A DNA stretch of 64,000 nt from Hydractinia symbiolongicarpus (Eukaryota > Cnidaria > Hydrozoa > Anthoathecata > Hydractiniidae): NCBI RefSeq assembly GCF_029227915.1, contig NC_079876.1:18042001-18106000 (forward strand), read 5' to 3'. This document shows positions 10,135-20,420 of this stretch, piece by piece. How positions within the stretch are numbered: the stretch's first letter is position 1; every line of letters begins with the position of its first letter. A program made the translations under genes and the position numbers. The notes beneath the pieces were generated by a model. The model was not told where the DNA came from. It worked only from the letters and a program-made list of their open reading frames with translations, and did not search any database.

Positions 10135-10740
10135 CTATTTTACTTCCCTAAACACTAAATTTTTAGGGGTTCCGCCAACGCCATCTATTGGCATCTTTCC
10201 ATGATGCTGCTCGTTGTAGAGCCAGGCAAGTTCTTTTTCAGAAAAAAGGGTATCGGATAGGATTTTGAAAACAAACCGTGAGCGGAATTGGGCACCCATT
10301 CCATCGCTCCAAACAATCACACGCTGAAATTTCTTGGTTGTGGTTTGTTCTCCGACAACCCTTTTTACCGAACTCATGGAAGTAACTCGACTGTGGTCGG
10401 AACTTTCGGTCATAATGACGATACTTTTTTGATCCAATTTTTCTTCTCTAAATTCGAAGTAACAGCATGATGTAAAAGGGAGAAACTCTGATGACCGAAG
10501 TATGCGCTTCAGATATTGTCTTGTTGGTCGTGGAGGTAGTTTTCAGCCAAATCACATGGATAAGAAGTTCATCATCTGCTAAATCAGTTTTGTGTTAAAA
10601 GTATGCGGTATTCTGAACACGCTTCACAAACATATTGTCCTTTAAGATTTAATTTTTTTTTCAGTTGTGCAACTGCGTCATCAAAAGGAACGATATCGTA
10701 GCCTTTGTTATTCGCTTTTCGATGGTTGTCCATTAAAAGT
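10135..10740 (-). pseudogene. DDE-like transposon protein fragment
   Basis: Minus-strand frames give DNHRKANNKGYDIVPFD near 10735, then CDLAENYLHDQQDNI near 10550, QSFSLLHHAVTS near 10490, IVWSDGMGAQFRSRFVFKIL near 10310, and HHGKMPIDGVGGTPKN near 10200. The combination DxAEN, SDG...QF+.+ and HGK..xDGxGGTxKN is a recurrent pattern of multi-copy cnidarian and insect proteins with an RNase H/DDE-like core, the conserved Asp residues being the likely metal ligands. A frame change and stops separate the upper part from the intact lower frame (10437-10135). LINE copy 2 starts about 150 bp to the right. Confidence 0.5.
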
Positions 10741-10919
10741 ACTTAATTTTATCAGACTCAGACTCAGTGTTTGAAAAAATATTATTAGGATCACATATTA
10801 TTGGGATCACATGAAAATCTTTTAACTTAATCGTGTGTTGTCAGAAGTGGATTTTCCAGTGCCTTGCTTAATCCTTTTGCTCACAGTATATCCCATCTAT
10901 TCATGCCTCGCCAGCGCGA

Positions 10920-11925
10920 TTTTTAGGCCAGATTATTGATTGTTCTATCTCAGAAGTCCATCAGCGAATTGGAGGAAAAGCTGATAGAAGGGCTTGATGT
11001 CATTAATAAGTCCTTATACACTGGAGCTCAAAAACTTTGGACAGTGCAACATTTTTTGATCCCGCGAATTCAGTGGCCACTGTGAACACAAGAGGTTTCG
11101 ATGTCTGTTGCTGGGCGCCTAGACCAAAAGGTTTCAGTGTTCATACAAAAATGGCTGAACTTGCACCGTTTCATCACAAACATCTCCCTATATGCTGACT
11201 CCTCTCCTTGCCCTCTGCCCATTAAGAGCCCCACTTCTATTTTAAAATCCGCAAAGATTAGTGGTCACCTACTTTTGCGACACTCCAAAGATCCAATTCT
11301 GTCAACACTCAATCCATCTTTAAAGGCAGGTTCTTGGAAAGTGAGTGATGCAGTTGACATAGCTGAGGTTGAATTGAAGTACAAGACCATAAGGGGTCTT
11401 GTACAGCGTGGACGAACCGGTCTTGGCAATTGTAAAGTGGAAGTAATACCAACAAAAACCACTCACAAGTACGAAAAGTTAATCGCAAAAACATCGGCAG
11501 AGATTGACGAGGAAAGCTATCTATCTAAGGCACTGCAACTTCACGTGCAGGGCCAATGGACAAGATGGGAGAACTAGGTAAAGTTTCATCTTTCATGGAA
11601 AAACATCCTAGCAACTCCTCCTAATCTCTTATCTGCTTACGATGTACTACCTTCACCAAGTAACCTGAGAAGGTGGAAAATGAATACAGAACCATCTTGT
11701 TTCCTATGTCACAAAGAAATTTGCACTTTTGCTCACATTCTTGGTGCTTGTAAAACTTCTCTTTCCCAGGGAAGATATACCTTTAGACACGAGTTTGTAC
11801 TTACCCATTTGGTAGAAACTTTGAAGAAGTTCATTTTTGAGCTTCCTTCTGAAACTCCTAAAAAATGTCACAAAATAAGTCTCAGGTATACTGCACCTGA
11901 CCAAAGATTGGAAGATAGTTGCTGA
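10920..11925 (+). pseudogene. LINE copy 2: reverse transcriptase C-terminus and CCHC knuckle
   Basis: Frames joined across a shift near 10965 read ISELEEKLIEGLDVINKSLY and a thumb motif IPRIQWPL, then stop. After the stop, MSVAGRLDQKVSVFIQKWL and ISGHLLLRHSKDP follow (11101-11577). A second stop after TRWEN is followed by SPSNLRRW and the knuckle CFLCHKEICTFAHILGAC, which fits CX2CX8HX4C, then SQGRYTFRHEFVL. This arrangement between RT and endonuclease is characteristic of LINEs with a restriction-like endonuclease (R2-type groups). Catalytic RT motifs are upstream of the truncation and absent. Confidence 0.75.
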
Positions 11926-12744
11926 CACACACTCGAACTATGTGTTTCCTAGCCATATTGCCATTTCTGAGCTTAAACTGGACCTTTTGGTCGACTTTTC
12001 TTTTTCCAAAGTTTAACAAAAGTTATTGGTTTTGGCGGACGGTGTCAATGAATGTGGCTGGTGTCTTGCAGGAGGCAGGGGATGCTTACTCAAGGGCCCG
12101 CACCAGATCCCAAGCATGAGTGAATTTCACCAATCCTCGTGTTTCCACATTCATAGGTGTTTGTTTCAGTACAGTCGAAATCCATCAACTTTCCAATTAT
12201 CCCTGTAAAGGGGAGAATGCAGAAATTCTCCAGCAGCTTCTTATTCTTTGGGGAGAAACCTCCTTTTTTTAATTAAACTTTCCGTCTTAAAAGTCTAGTT
12301 TTATCTGCATTGCGATGTAGTTACTCCTATTCTCTATATTCAAATAATTTTAAGCGTGTTATTATTGTGGAACTCACTTGCCCATGTGAGGAAAACATGA
12401 ATGCTTGGCACTCTACAAAAGTTGCCAAGCATTCCTGTTTAATGAATGTGATTATGATTAATGGCTGGCAAGTTGATTCTTTTGCAGTGGAAGTAGGAGC
12501 AAAAGGGTATTGTGCAAGAACCACCACTGCCTGTTTAAAAAGAATGGGTTTCACCAACAAACTTGCTTATTCCACTGCAAATGATCTCGGTAAAATCAGT
12601 ATGAAGACTTCTTTTTGTATCTGGCTGGCACGTGAATCCAATGTTTGGTCAACTGACTTATTTAATGCAATTACCCAAATCCAAGCAGGCTGTGGCCGAT
12701 GTGGAGAGCAAGGGTGTTTCATCTCGCCAAAAGGGGCCTTCTAA
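11880..12744 (+). pseudogene. LINE copy 2: restriction-like endonuclease domain, split by an insertion
   Basis: The first part reads DWKIVADTHSNYVFPSHIAI and ELKLDLLV (to about 11990). After the insertion, the second part from about 12345 reads FKRVIIVELTCPCEENMNAW, AKHSCLMNVIMINGW and FAVEVGAKGYCARTT, ending with SFCIWLARES. The LD...V/I-E-L-T...K pattern corresponds to the PD-(D/E)xK-type core of the LINE endonuclease that nicks target DNA. The frame then shifts near 12640-12700 before the USP part. The tail matches the first 30 codons of copy 1. Confidence 0.7.
12068..12340. repeat. Dispersed block R, copy 2 (inside the LINE endonuclease)
   Basis: This is the second copy of the 270-bp block found at 7914-8186, in the same orientation, starting GCAGGAGGCAGGGGATGCTT. 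Here it separates ELKLDLLV from FKRVIIVELT of the endonuclease, together with some additional non-LINE sequence on its left. Nothing resembling terminal repeats is visible. Confidence 0.65.
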
Positions 12745-13693
12745 AAAGGTTTGCCAAAATAAAAATGACACTCAACCAATTAGTGTCTATAAAAATATCA
12801 GTTTTTTAAGCAAAGGCAACACTTGTTACGCCAACTCCATTTTGCAAGTATTAAGTACCATTCCAACACTCTGGTACCAAAGTGGGTCAGAATCGTTTGA
12901 ATTGTCATTTATTGCAAGGTCTATTTCGCTTAACATGGCGAAGCTTAAGCAATCATTGTCACCTGTTGACCCTTTGAATTTTCTCTGGGCCTTTGAACGT
13001 CAAATGCACTCTGATGGGAAAGTGGACTTCCAATTTAATAATCAGCAAGATGTAACAGAGATGTTGTTTGTGGTTTTGGACGCACTAAACGGATTTTCCC
13101 CGATTGCTGCAGAAAAAATCTCAACTGAAACCTCAATGTCTGTAAGCGGTAACACCTGCCTGTGCACCTCGGTAAATGTTGAAATGCAGGACATTTTAAC
13201 ACTGCCAATGACATCTAAAATCCAGTCTTGTGTCAGCAAATTTTTAGAACTGAAAATTCTAACCGATGGAAACAAGTGGTTTTGACCGCAATGCTTTGCA
13301 CATAGAGAAGGTACTAGAGAAACGCAAATCAGCAGGAGTAGTGAAATTTTTTTCCTGCATCTTAAAAGGTTTTTAAAACATTGTGAACATCTGGTGAAAG
13401 AGAAGGGAGTTGTTGAATGTGTTTCTTTACGTGACTCTCTCCTGCAACTACCTCTCGTCATTAATACGGATACAATGTTTAATCAGAATTACTCACTGTT
13501 AGCAACAATTAATCACTCCGGTACTTTGGCCGCAGGTCATTATTGGGCTTATGTTAAGGATCCTGTCACCATTTCTTGGTACCACTGCAACGATAGAGCG
13601 GTTTGCTTCCAGTGTCATGGGGGAGGAAAAGGTAAATCCAAGCGGTTTTGTATTACCCCAACTAGTTCATTCGAACCAGTTTACCGTCAATAG
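12632..13693 (+). pseudogene. LINE copy 2: USP-type deubiquitinase domain (broken)
   Basis: The Cys box SKGNTCYANSILQ (Cys codon near 12824), NNQQDVTEMLF near 13040 and TSVNVEMQDILTLP are intact in one frame. A TGA replaces the first Cys of the zinc CPQC motif at 13285, LKRF follows near 13370, and after a frameshift the His box GTLAAGHYWAY with W..CNDRAV appears at 13530-13600. The same fusion point and linker position as in copy 1 show that the USP belongs to the element. The linker here lacks the Gln run of copy 1. Confidence 0.75.
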
Positions 13694-14399
13694 CCAGAGG
13701 GTAAAGAGTTCGGCGCACTCTTGTCTGGTAACTTAAAAGAAGCTTAGCAAGGGCGTTTGCTTTCAGCTTGTCTTTGGGTGTAACGACCCCACTTATTACT
13801 CCAGTTCAGTAAGGTGCCCAAGTTTGCTAACTTGGTCTTCAGGCTTGACAACCTTGCTGTCCTTAGTCAAAATATGTACAGGGTGGTCCTGTCCTGACAA
13901 CCTCCTATGTAAGGCTGAGTGTTGGGGCCCTGTAACACATGTAAAAAGCTACAGCCAGAGTCACAAGTTCTAGCGCACAGGAGGGTTTTTATTTAATTCT
14001 TTTTTATATTATATATTTTGGAGATATACATTTTTTGTATTTGTGTTTGTTTTGTAACCAGTCCGTTTATGTTGTTAGTTCTGTTTTATGTCGTATTGTT
14101 TGTGATTGAAGGATAGGTCCAAGTTGGACAGTACTCGTGCTTGTAATAAGCAAGAAAGTGTATTCAGCACCTTCTTCTGGGAGCCTAATCCCAATTTTAT
14201 TTACATCCACCGTCCCTGTAGACGAGACACTTCAGTGCAGCTTGCTGTATTGTAAACCTTTTTCATGGAAAGAATTGGATAATTTAATTTTCCCATGATT
14301 GTAGATTGTACTGATGAGATCATGTATTTACATGTGTTTATTTTAATCATGAATCATTCTTTGAGCCCCTCCCACGACCAGCTTTTTTAATAAAAAAAA

Positions 14400-16005
14400 C
14401 ATATATGTCCCCATAAGATGCAATAACCCAACTGCTGAAAATAACGCAAATATAAACAGTTTAGAAATTGTATTTTCATCAACTTCTTGGAATGTAAAGT
14501 TCTCATTGTTGTTAGAATCATTGATTTCCTTTATTTTAATGATACTTGGATGATTTTCAAAACTATCAACAATTTCTTCAATCATTTTTGACTTATCATT
14601 TACATTCTTATATTTTATAAAATTTGGTTTCATGCCACAAGAATTTTCTAAAATATTGATGTAGTAGTCGTTGAAAAGTTTGGTTAGCTGTTTTTTTATC
14701 AGTAACTAAACTTTCATTTTGAACGATCGCTATATCTTCTTTGCTTATTCCACTTTTATTTGATATCAAGGGTTTAACAGTTTCCCAAAACGTTTTTTTG
14801 GAAATAAAACCTGATTCTGTTACCCTTTTGAAATGGTTTTTGATAGCCTTTTTGCGTAAATTTACACACTTGTTTCTCTGTTTCTTGTACGTGATTTTGT
14901 TTTCAGAAGTAGGATTTTTATTGTATTTATTTTTGAACCTAGACCTTGTATATATTGCCTTTTTTAACTCTTTTGTCATAAATGGTGCCTCGTTTCCACG
15001 CAGAGTTTTTTGCTTCTGTGGGGCATGCTTTTCTATGATGGATGTGAAAACATTGATGAGGTTTTCATAATTCAGTTCAGGATCTTTACTATTACAAATA
15101 AAATTTGCGTTCTCAACATCACGTAAAAAGTTGGCTTCATTAAAATTTTTGTAACTTCTGTAAATAATTTTCTTGGATGCTAAGCGTGCTAAATGAGATT
15201 TTAAAAATGTTGTTACCATTTGATGATGATCACTTAATCCTGTTTCACATGTTAGTGTGTGTTGAAAACATCTGGGTCTATTTGTAAGAATGACATCTAT
15301 AGCTGTTCCGTTAGGACTAGCAAAACAAGTTTTGTTTTTGACAAGATTTTCAAGACTAAAAATATCACAAAAATTATTTAAGGTTTCGAAACCAGAATCG
15401 TTCGAGTTATGGCAATCGATATTTATATCACCCATAATTATTATGTTTTCGGCTTTAGATAGAGCTTTATTTAAAGCCGAAAACATAACACATCACATCT
15501 CTAATTCCTCAAAAAAGTTGTTTAAGTTTGAATAATGAGGTGGTCTATAAATACTGATAACTGTCCATTTTTTATTTCTTATCGTTAATTCTGAGCAAAT
15601 GATTTCATTATTTGTTATACCCAAATCATTAACTTGTCTACAGGCTATTCCCTTCTTAACATATTCAATTAACCCATCCTCCATTTTTGTTCCTATCTTT
15701 TCTAGTTCTAATTTCATAGTTATCAATATAGAATTGTTCGTTTGGAAAACTCTCATCTAGTTTGGTTTCAGCAAATACAAAATAATCAGGTGAAAATTTT
15801 GTCAGAATTTCTCTTGCATCAATTATTTTGTTTCTGAGACTATTAATGTTTAAATAGCCTAAAAGAGGATTGGAAGGGTACTTAATTCGTAATTTATATA
15901 TTTCATCTAAAGAACTTTGGTGAGAATTATGTGTCGGATTTTGATTATTTCTATTTTGACTCCCAACACATTCATCAGGAATATCAGATTTATTATCATC
16001 GCAAA
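14400..16005 (-). pseudogene. LINE ORF2 N-terminal half: AP-like endonuclease and linker
   Basis: It starts just after the ORF1 stop. Motifs in order are LLGYLNINSLRNKI near 15860, FVFAETKLDES near 15770, SIYRPPHYSN near 15560, IIIMGDINIDCHNSND near 15430, IDVILTNRPR near 15290, and TGLSDHHQMVTTFLKSHL near 15230. These are the catalytic blocks of AP-type LINE endonucleases, including the final SDH. A linker (RGNEAPFMTKELKKAIYTRS) leads to ENTISKLF near 14460, just before RT. Damage is light: a one-base shift near 15680, one in-frame TGA at 15493, and a shift near 14690. Confidence 0.8.
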
Positions 16006-17442
16006 CTAGTCCAGGCCTATTGAATACCCCTGCTGATCTAAAAAATTATTTATAAAAGCTATAAAATTTCGTGCTAACATTATCTTACCATTCTCTCGTA
16101 AATGTATGCCATCTTTCCATAGGTGTTCTTCTCTGATATTGTTGTGTCTGATGTAGCCATAACCGTGTAGATCGGATCCTTCTCTTAATAGTTTGTTAAT
16201 ACTGTTTATTCTATCAGAGTCGACACGTCTGCTCGTAACCAAGGCAGAGATAAAAACTTTTTCTACTCCGTTACGCACACATTTTTTTCCGATGTCCAGG
16301 ATCTGTTCGGCAATTTTGTTATCTGACGCTGCATTTAGATGACTTGATAAAAGATTGTTGATTCCTACATGGATAACGACAATATCAGGTTTTTCTTGTT
16401 CCAGTGTTGGGTGTACGTAATAATTTAAGTTTTCGACACTTGCTCCTGGGAATATCTTAAATCTCACATTTCCATTTTTTATTTGCTCATTAAATTCTTT
16501 CACTCGAATACCTTTTGGTATACTATCGGTCATTATCCGTATCTTCTTAGAATGGTGTACATTTTGATGCTCATGATTCGTAGCTAATTGATCTCTTTCG
16601 GGAAACGGATTAATGACAGGGTTGGGTCTTCGTCTGTGTGTTACATTATTTTTAAAGATATTTGACGAAAGAATATGGTTGTTGACATCTACGTGGTGCG
16701 TATTTTGACTCTCCTTCGTAAAATTACAATCTTGATCACCCCAACTTTGTTGATTAGAATCGTCATTATCTTCAACTCTTAGGTCGTTAAATCTGTTATG
16801 ATGTAATTCTTCATTTCTATCAACTTTATTTGTAGAAAACCTTGAGGGATCTTTGATTACGTTGTTCCATTGATTATGCTGTTTAATCGGTTCCACATGT
16901 TTACACGTTTCAACTGAATGATCACGTTGATTACTGTTTAAAATTTCGCTAACCAATTTTTTGTAATCCTTTATTTCTTCTTTAAGGAAATCTATTTCAC
17001 TCCTCAGTTGTTTAATTAATATATTTGACGAGTTGTCCCCGATCTTGCTCAGTTTATACAAAATAAATTCTTTTAAATCGCAAACCTGTGTTGTCAAACT
17101 TTTAAATTTAATAAACTGGCCAAAACTTTTAACTTCTTCCTCGTACAGATATCCACTTTTATCTTCGATTAAATCGTCAACAACATCTTTCTTTTCCTCT
17201 GAAAAAGATTCGTCTGTGCTATTTTCTTTCTCCTCTTCTACTTGTTTCACAATTAAATAACTTTCTGTACCATTTCTCTCCGTTTTGTTTGATATATTCT
17301 GTTTACATAAATCTTTTAGCGTTTGCTCAATAATTTCAGGATGCAAGTCTTTTGTGTTAGTTACTATGCTGTCATAGTCAGCTTTCTTTTTCCTTCTATG
17401 TATTTCTTTAACAGAATTTAAAACAATATTTTCAAACTCCAT
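16006..17442 (-). CDS. LINE ORF1 protein with SGNH esterase domain
   Basis: An intact 478-codon frame starting at ATG 17442. The N-terminal half is charged and Asn-rich with a likely coiled-coil stretch around residues 125-170 (LRSEIDFLKEEIKDYKKLV). The C-terminal third is an SGNH/GDSL hydrolase: block I IMTDSIPKG, block III IVVIHVGINN and block V WKDGIHL. This is the esterase found in ORF1 of many CR1-clade LINEs. The Ser (DS) and the DxxH pair are present, so catalysis is possible. It ends a few bases before the endonuclease frame, as usual for a bicistronic LINE. The intact frame suggests a young insertion. Confidence 0.8.
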   Translation of the reverse strand: MEFENIVLNSVKEIHRRKKKADYDSIVTNTKDLHPEIIEQTLKDLCKQNISNKTERNGTESYLIVKQVEEEKENSTDESFSEEKKDVVDDLIEDKSGYLYEEEVKSFGQFIKFKSLTTQVCDLKEFILYKLSKIGDNSSNILIKQLRSEIDFLKEEIKDYKKLVSEILNSNQRDHSVETCKHVEPIKQHNQWNNVIKDPSRFSTNKVDRNEELHHNRFNDLRVEDNDDSNQQSWGDQDCNFTKESQNTHHVDVNNHILSSNIFKNNVTHRRRPNPVINPFPERDQLATNHEHQNVHHSKKIRIMTDSIPKGIRVKEFNEQIKNGNVRFKIFPGASVENLNYYVHPTLEQEKPDIVVIHVGINNLLSSHLNAASDNKIAEQILDIGKKCVRNGVEKVFISALVTSRRVDSDRINSINKLLREGSDLHGYGYIRHNNIREEHLWKDGIHLRENGKIMLARNFIAFINNFLDQQGYSIGLD

Positions 17443-17511
17443 TTGTCAACAGTCAAAACAACAAGTTTTACTAAGTTTTAAAAACACGTTCGCTTCGTCC
17501 GCTTGTTAGGA

Positions 17512-18886
17512 CTGATCCAACTGTAACGCCATTGGATAAGGGAGGAAAAGATAAAACTAAAATATCAAACTACAGGCCTGTCAGTGTTTTAAATGTTTTT
17601 TCTAAATTTTACGAAAGGGTTATGAAAGAACAAATAACCGCTTATATGGAATCAAAATTGTCGACCTTTCTCTCCGCCTATAGGAAATGCTATAGTACCC
17701 AACAAGTACTAATTCGCTTAATAGAGGAATGGAAGAGTAAACTTGATAAGAATTATGTGGTGGGTGCGATCTTGATGGATCTTTCAAAAGCTTTTGACTG
17801 TGTACCACATGACTTACTAATTGCGAAATTAGCTGCTTATGGATTTGACAATAAGTCTCTTCAATTCATTCTATCTTATCTTACTGATAGAGAGCAAGCC
17901 ACTCGAATAAATGGGATCTATAGTCTATTTCAAATTATCTTATCTGGTGTACCACAAGGTTCTATTTTGGGACCTATCATATTCAATATATTTATAAATG
18001 ATTTGTTTCTTTTTATAGAAAAATATAAGCTACATAATTACGCTGATGATAACACAATATCCAACTTCTCAAATTCTATTCCTAATTTGATAAATACTTT
18101 AGAAAACGAAGCTAAAACTGCCCTTTCCTGGTTAAAAGAGAATAAAATGATTGCAAACCCTGAAAAGTTTCACTCGATAATTCTGACAAAGAATAAGGCA
18201 GATAATTTAGGTCTAAAATTTAACATAGGAAATAAAACTATTGAAAGTGAAAATAACGTGAAATTACTAGGTGTGACTATAGACAATAAATTAAATTTTG
18301 ACAGACACGTTAGTGATTTGTGTCGCAAAGCATCAGCTCAACTAAATGCCTTATTTCGATTTAGAAGTTTCTTATCCTTTCAAGCAAAATATATTTTAGT
18401 TCAAAGTTTTATCTACGCAAATTTCAATTATTGTTCCCTTATATGGCATTTTTCTTCTTCTAAATCTTTATCTAAAGTCGAAATGATACAACAACGAGCA
18501 TTAAGATTTCTGTATAATGATATGGTAAGTACATACGAAAATTTACTTAAAAATTCCAGCAAGAGTCACATGAATGTAAATCGCTTACGGTCATTGTGTA
18601 TAGAAATCTCTAAAACTATAACTAACAGCAGCCCTCTTTTTATGAAAGATATATTTTGTTTAATAACGGTTGGACAGTCAGAGAACAAAATACAAATAAT
18701 TTGGTAGTCTCAAGGAAAAGGACCGCGACTTTTGGAACTAATAGCTTATCAGCCCTGGGACCAAAGATTTGGAATAACCTACCATCACATTTGAAACGAT
18801 GTGACAACCTTAAAGTTTTTAAAAGCATGATAAAAATGTGGGACGGATCTAAATGTAACTGTGATGAATGTAAGGTCCCTTTATAG
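17512..18886 (+). pseudogene. LINE ORF2 C-terminal half: reverse transcriptase
   Basis: Begins within RT at VTPLDKGGKDKTKISNYRPV and runs to 18707 in one frame. Visible motifs are SKAFDCVPHDLL, SGVPQGSILGP, the catalytic YADD within LHNYADDNTIS (near 18040), and LGVTIDNKLNFDRHV. A one-base shift near 18650-18700 moves to the frame ending at 18886 (GTNSLSALGPKIWNNLPSHL), the usual C-terminal tail of CR1/L2-like RTs. The N-terminal RT residues and start are lost at the inversion junction. Confidence 0.8.
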
Positions 18887-19099
18887 AACTTTGTTGTTAT
18901 TATTGTTTATATATATAAAAAAAAAGATGGTTTTATTTAATTGTAAACATAAAAAATTTAGTCGATTTAGATTAGTTTTCTTAATTACTTTTTTTTTTTG
19001 GAAACTATTGTAAATATGTGAATAATCGACTTTAAATAAATTGAAAAGAAAAGAAAAAAGAAAAGCGTGAAAGTATCAAATCAAGATAAAATGGCTGCC

Positions 19100-20186
19100 A
19101 GACAGGGAGATTACCTATCAGGAGACGACTTTTATTTGTTTTTCAGTTGATTGGACATCGAGACTATGCCTACAGCAGCTCAAACCGGTTTTTTATGTCA
19201 AAAATTATGCCTCACAAAAAGAGGGCTATCACGAAATACCAACTCTCGACACACAGAGAAAGTATTGGCACCTGTGATCAAAGAGAAAAAAGAAGAAACA
19301 GCAGAAGAATGGCTCCATCCCCTTTATCTTTAAGTATATAGAAAAAAGTGTTGCAAAACCGGGAAAGGATAAATGTTACCTACAATCGGTTATAAGTGAA
19401 TTTCAATTTTTCACAATTGGTACATTAAATGATGTTTTGCCAGCTTATGCAATTATTCGAGATGTCATACAGTGTTTTCGTGGCGATGCGCAAAAATTTT
19501 ATCCCTTGTTTTGCAAGGTGATGTTAGAGTCAAGTAATCCTTTTGGTACAAATCTTGATAAAAATTGTAGCTTGCTGCTTGGCTTTAAACTAGCTAACCA
19601 TTTTCTTGCTCATTTTCAGGTGCTAAAATGGAGAATGATGTTGTTACACTAAAGATCACAGTGTAGAGTTTTGTGGTTAGTACGTTTTATCGCCGCATAG
19701 GTTTTTCAAAGTCAATGCAACCTTTACCATCCACAATGCCTGCAAATATTGTTAGCCGGCAAGTTATCAGAAAAACAGCAAAGTTTGAAAGAACATAAGC
19801 TTGTTGATGCTCGTAATCGTGGTGGGTTGTGGAAAGTTTCAAAGAACTTTATACGTATATTTACTACTACTGAAGTTTATTTTAGAGCAGCAACAAACCA
19901 ATACTCCAGTAAAGTTGACGGTAAAGAGATTGTATCACAACTGATGAAAAATGCCAGTGTTGTAAGAGGTTTTAAGGCGATTAAAGGTAAATGCACTGAC
20001 TCGGTGAAAAAAGAAGTGGGGCTTAACTTGTTAGAGGATCTTCTTATGTTGTATATTCGTGTCTGTACCTTTTCGTTTCTTAAAGGCGTTTCTATGGCTC
20101 ATAAGATCAAATCTAACCATAACAAACTTAAATCGTTGCGGAAGGAGATAAAGAAGCACTATTCCAGCTTGGACCACAGCCACTGA
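19100..20186 (+). pseudogene. Uncharacterised transposon-associated ORF fragments
   Basis: Two plus-strand frames look related. One (about 19350-19650) reads LNDVLPAYAIIRDVIQCFRG and FKLANHFLAHFQ. The other (19749-20186) reads KLVDARNRGGLWKVSKNFI, KKEVGLNLLEDLLMLYIRV and ends KSLRKEIKKHYSSL. The second pattern, a conserved helical tail ending in Lys/Ser-rich KSLR, is one I recall from multi-copy cnidarian transposon proteins. No catalytic motif is visible. It sits between the LINE tail and SWIM/YqaJ copy B, convergent with the latter, and may be the other gene of the same transposon. Confidence 0.4.
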
Positions 20187-20420
20187 TTTATCACATGGCT
20201 TAACCAAATCAAAACAACTATTTTTATAGCTACAAATCCATAAAAATATTACCTTGGCTCAACTGCTTGTTGAATATTTTTTTTCACATTTATATTGAAT
20301 CTAGCATTTTTTTTTTTTTTTTTAAATGGAATTGTATGATTCTTCTAATGATTTTTGTAAAACTCCAAAATTTCTATTATATATAAAAGCATTTTTTTCA
20401 ATGCGAAAGTTTCAGACAGT

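Larger units (their letters stand above)
10900..14255 (+). mobile_element. LINE with restriction-like endonuclease and USP domain, copy 2 (5'-truncated)
   Basis: The copy starts inside the reverse transcriptase near 10900 and keeps the order RT end, CCHC knuckle, restriction-like endonuclease, USP, 3' UTR. The 3' UTR (13735-14255) shares long blocks with copy 1, and the end carries CAGCTTGCTGT at 14238-14248. The coding part is broken by stops and frameshifts and by an insertion of about 350 bp (roughly 11990-12345) that includes block R. It is the best template in the window for the domain order of this family. Confidence 0.8.
14343..19065. mobile_element. CR1/L2-like LINE with 5' inversion
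   Basis: Left part (14343-17500) is on the minus strand and carries ORF1 and the endonuclease half of ORF2. Right part (17510-19065) is on the plus strand and carries the reverse transcriptase and the 3' end with an (AAAAG)-like tail near 19040-19065. Read outward from the junction near 17505, the order is ORF1 start, EN, interrupted RT start on one side, and RT fingers to C-terminus on the other. That is the geometry expected of twin priming during target-primed reverse transcription. About 50 residues between the two halves of RT appear lost. Confidence 0.8.
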
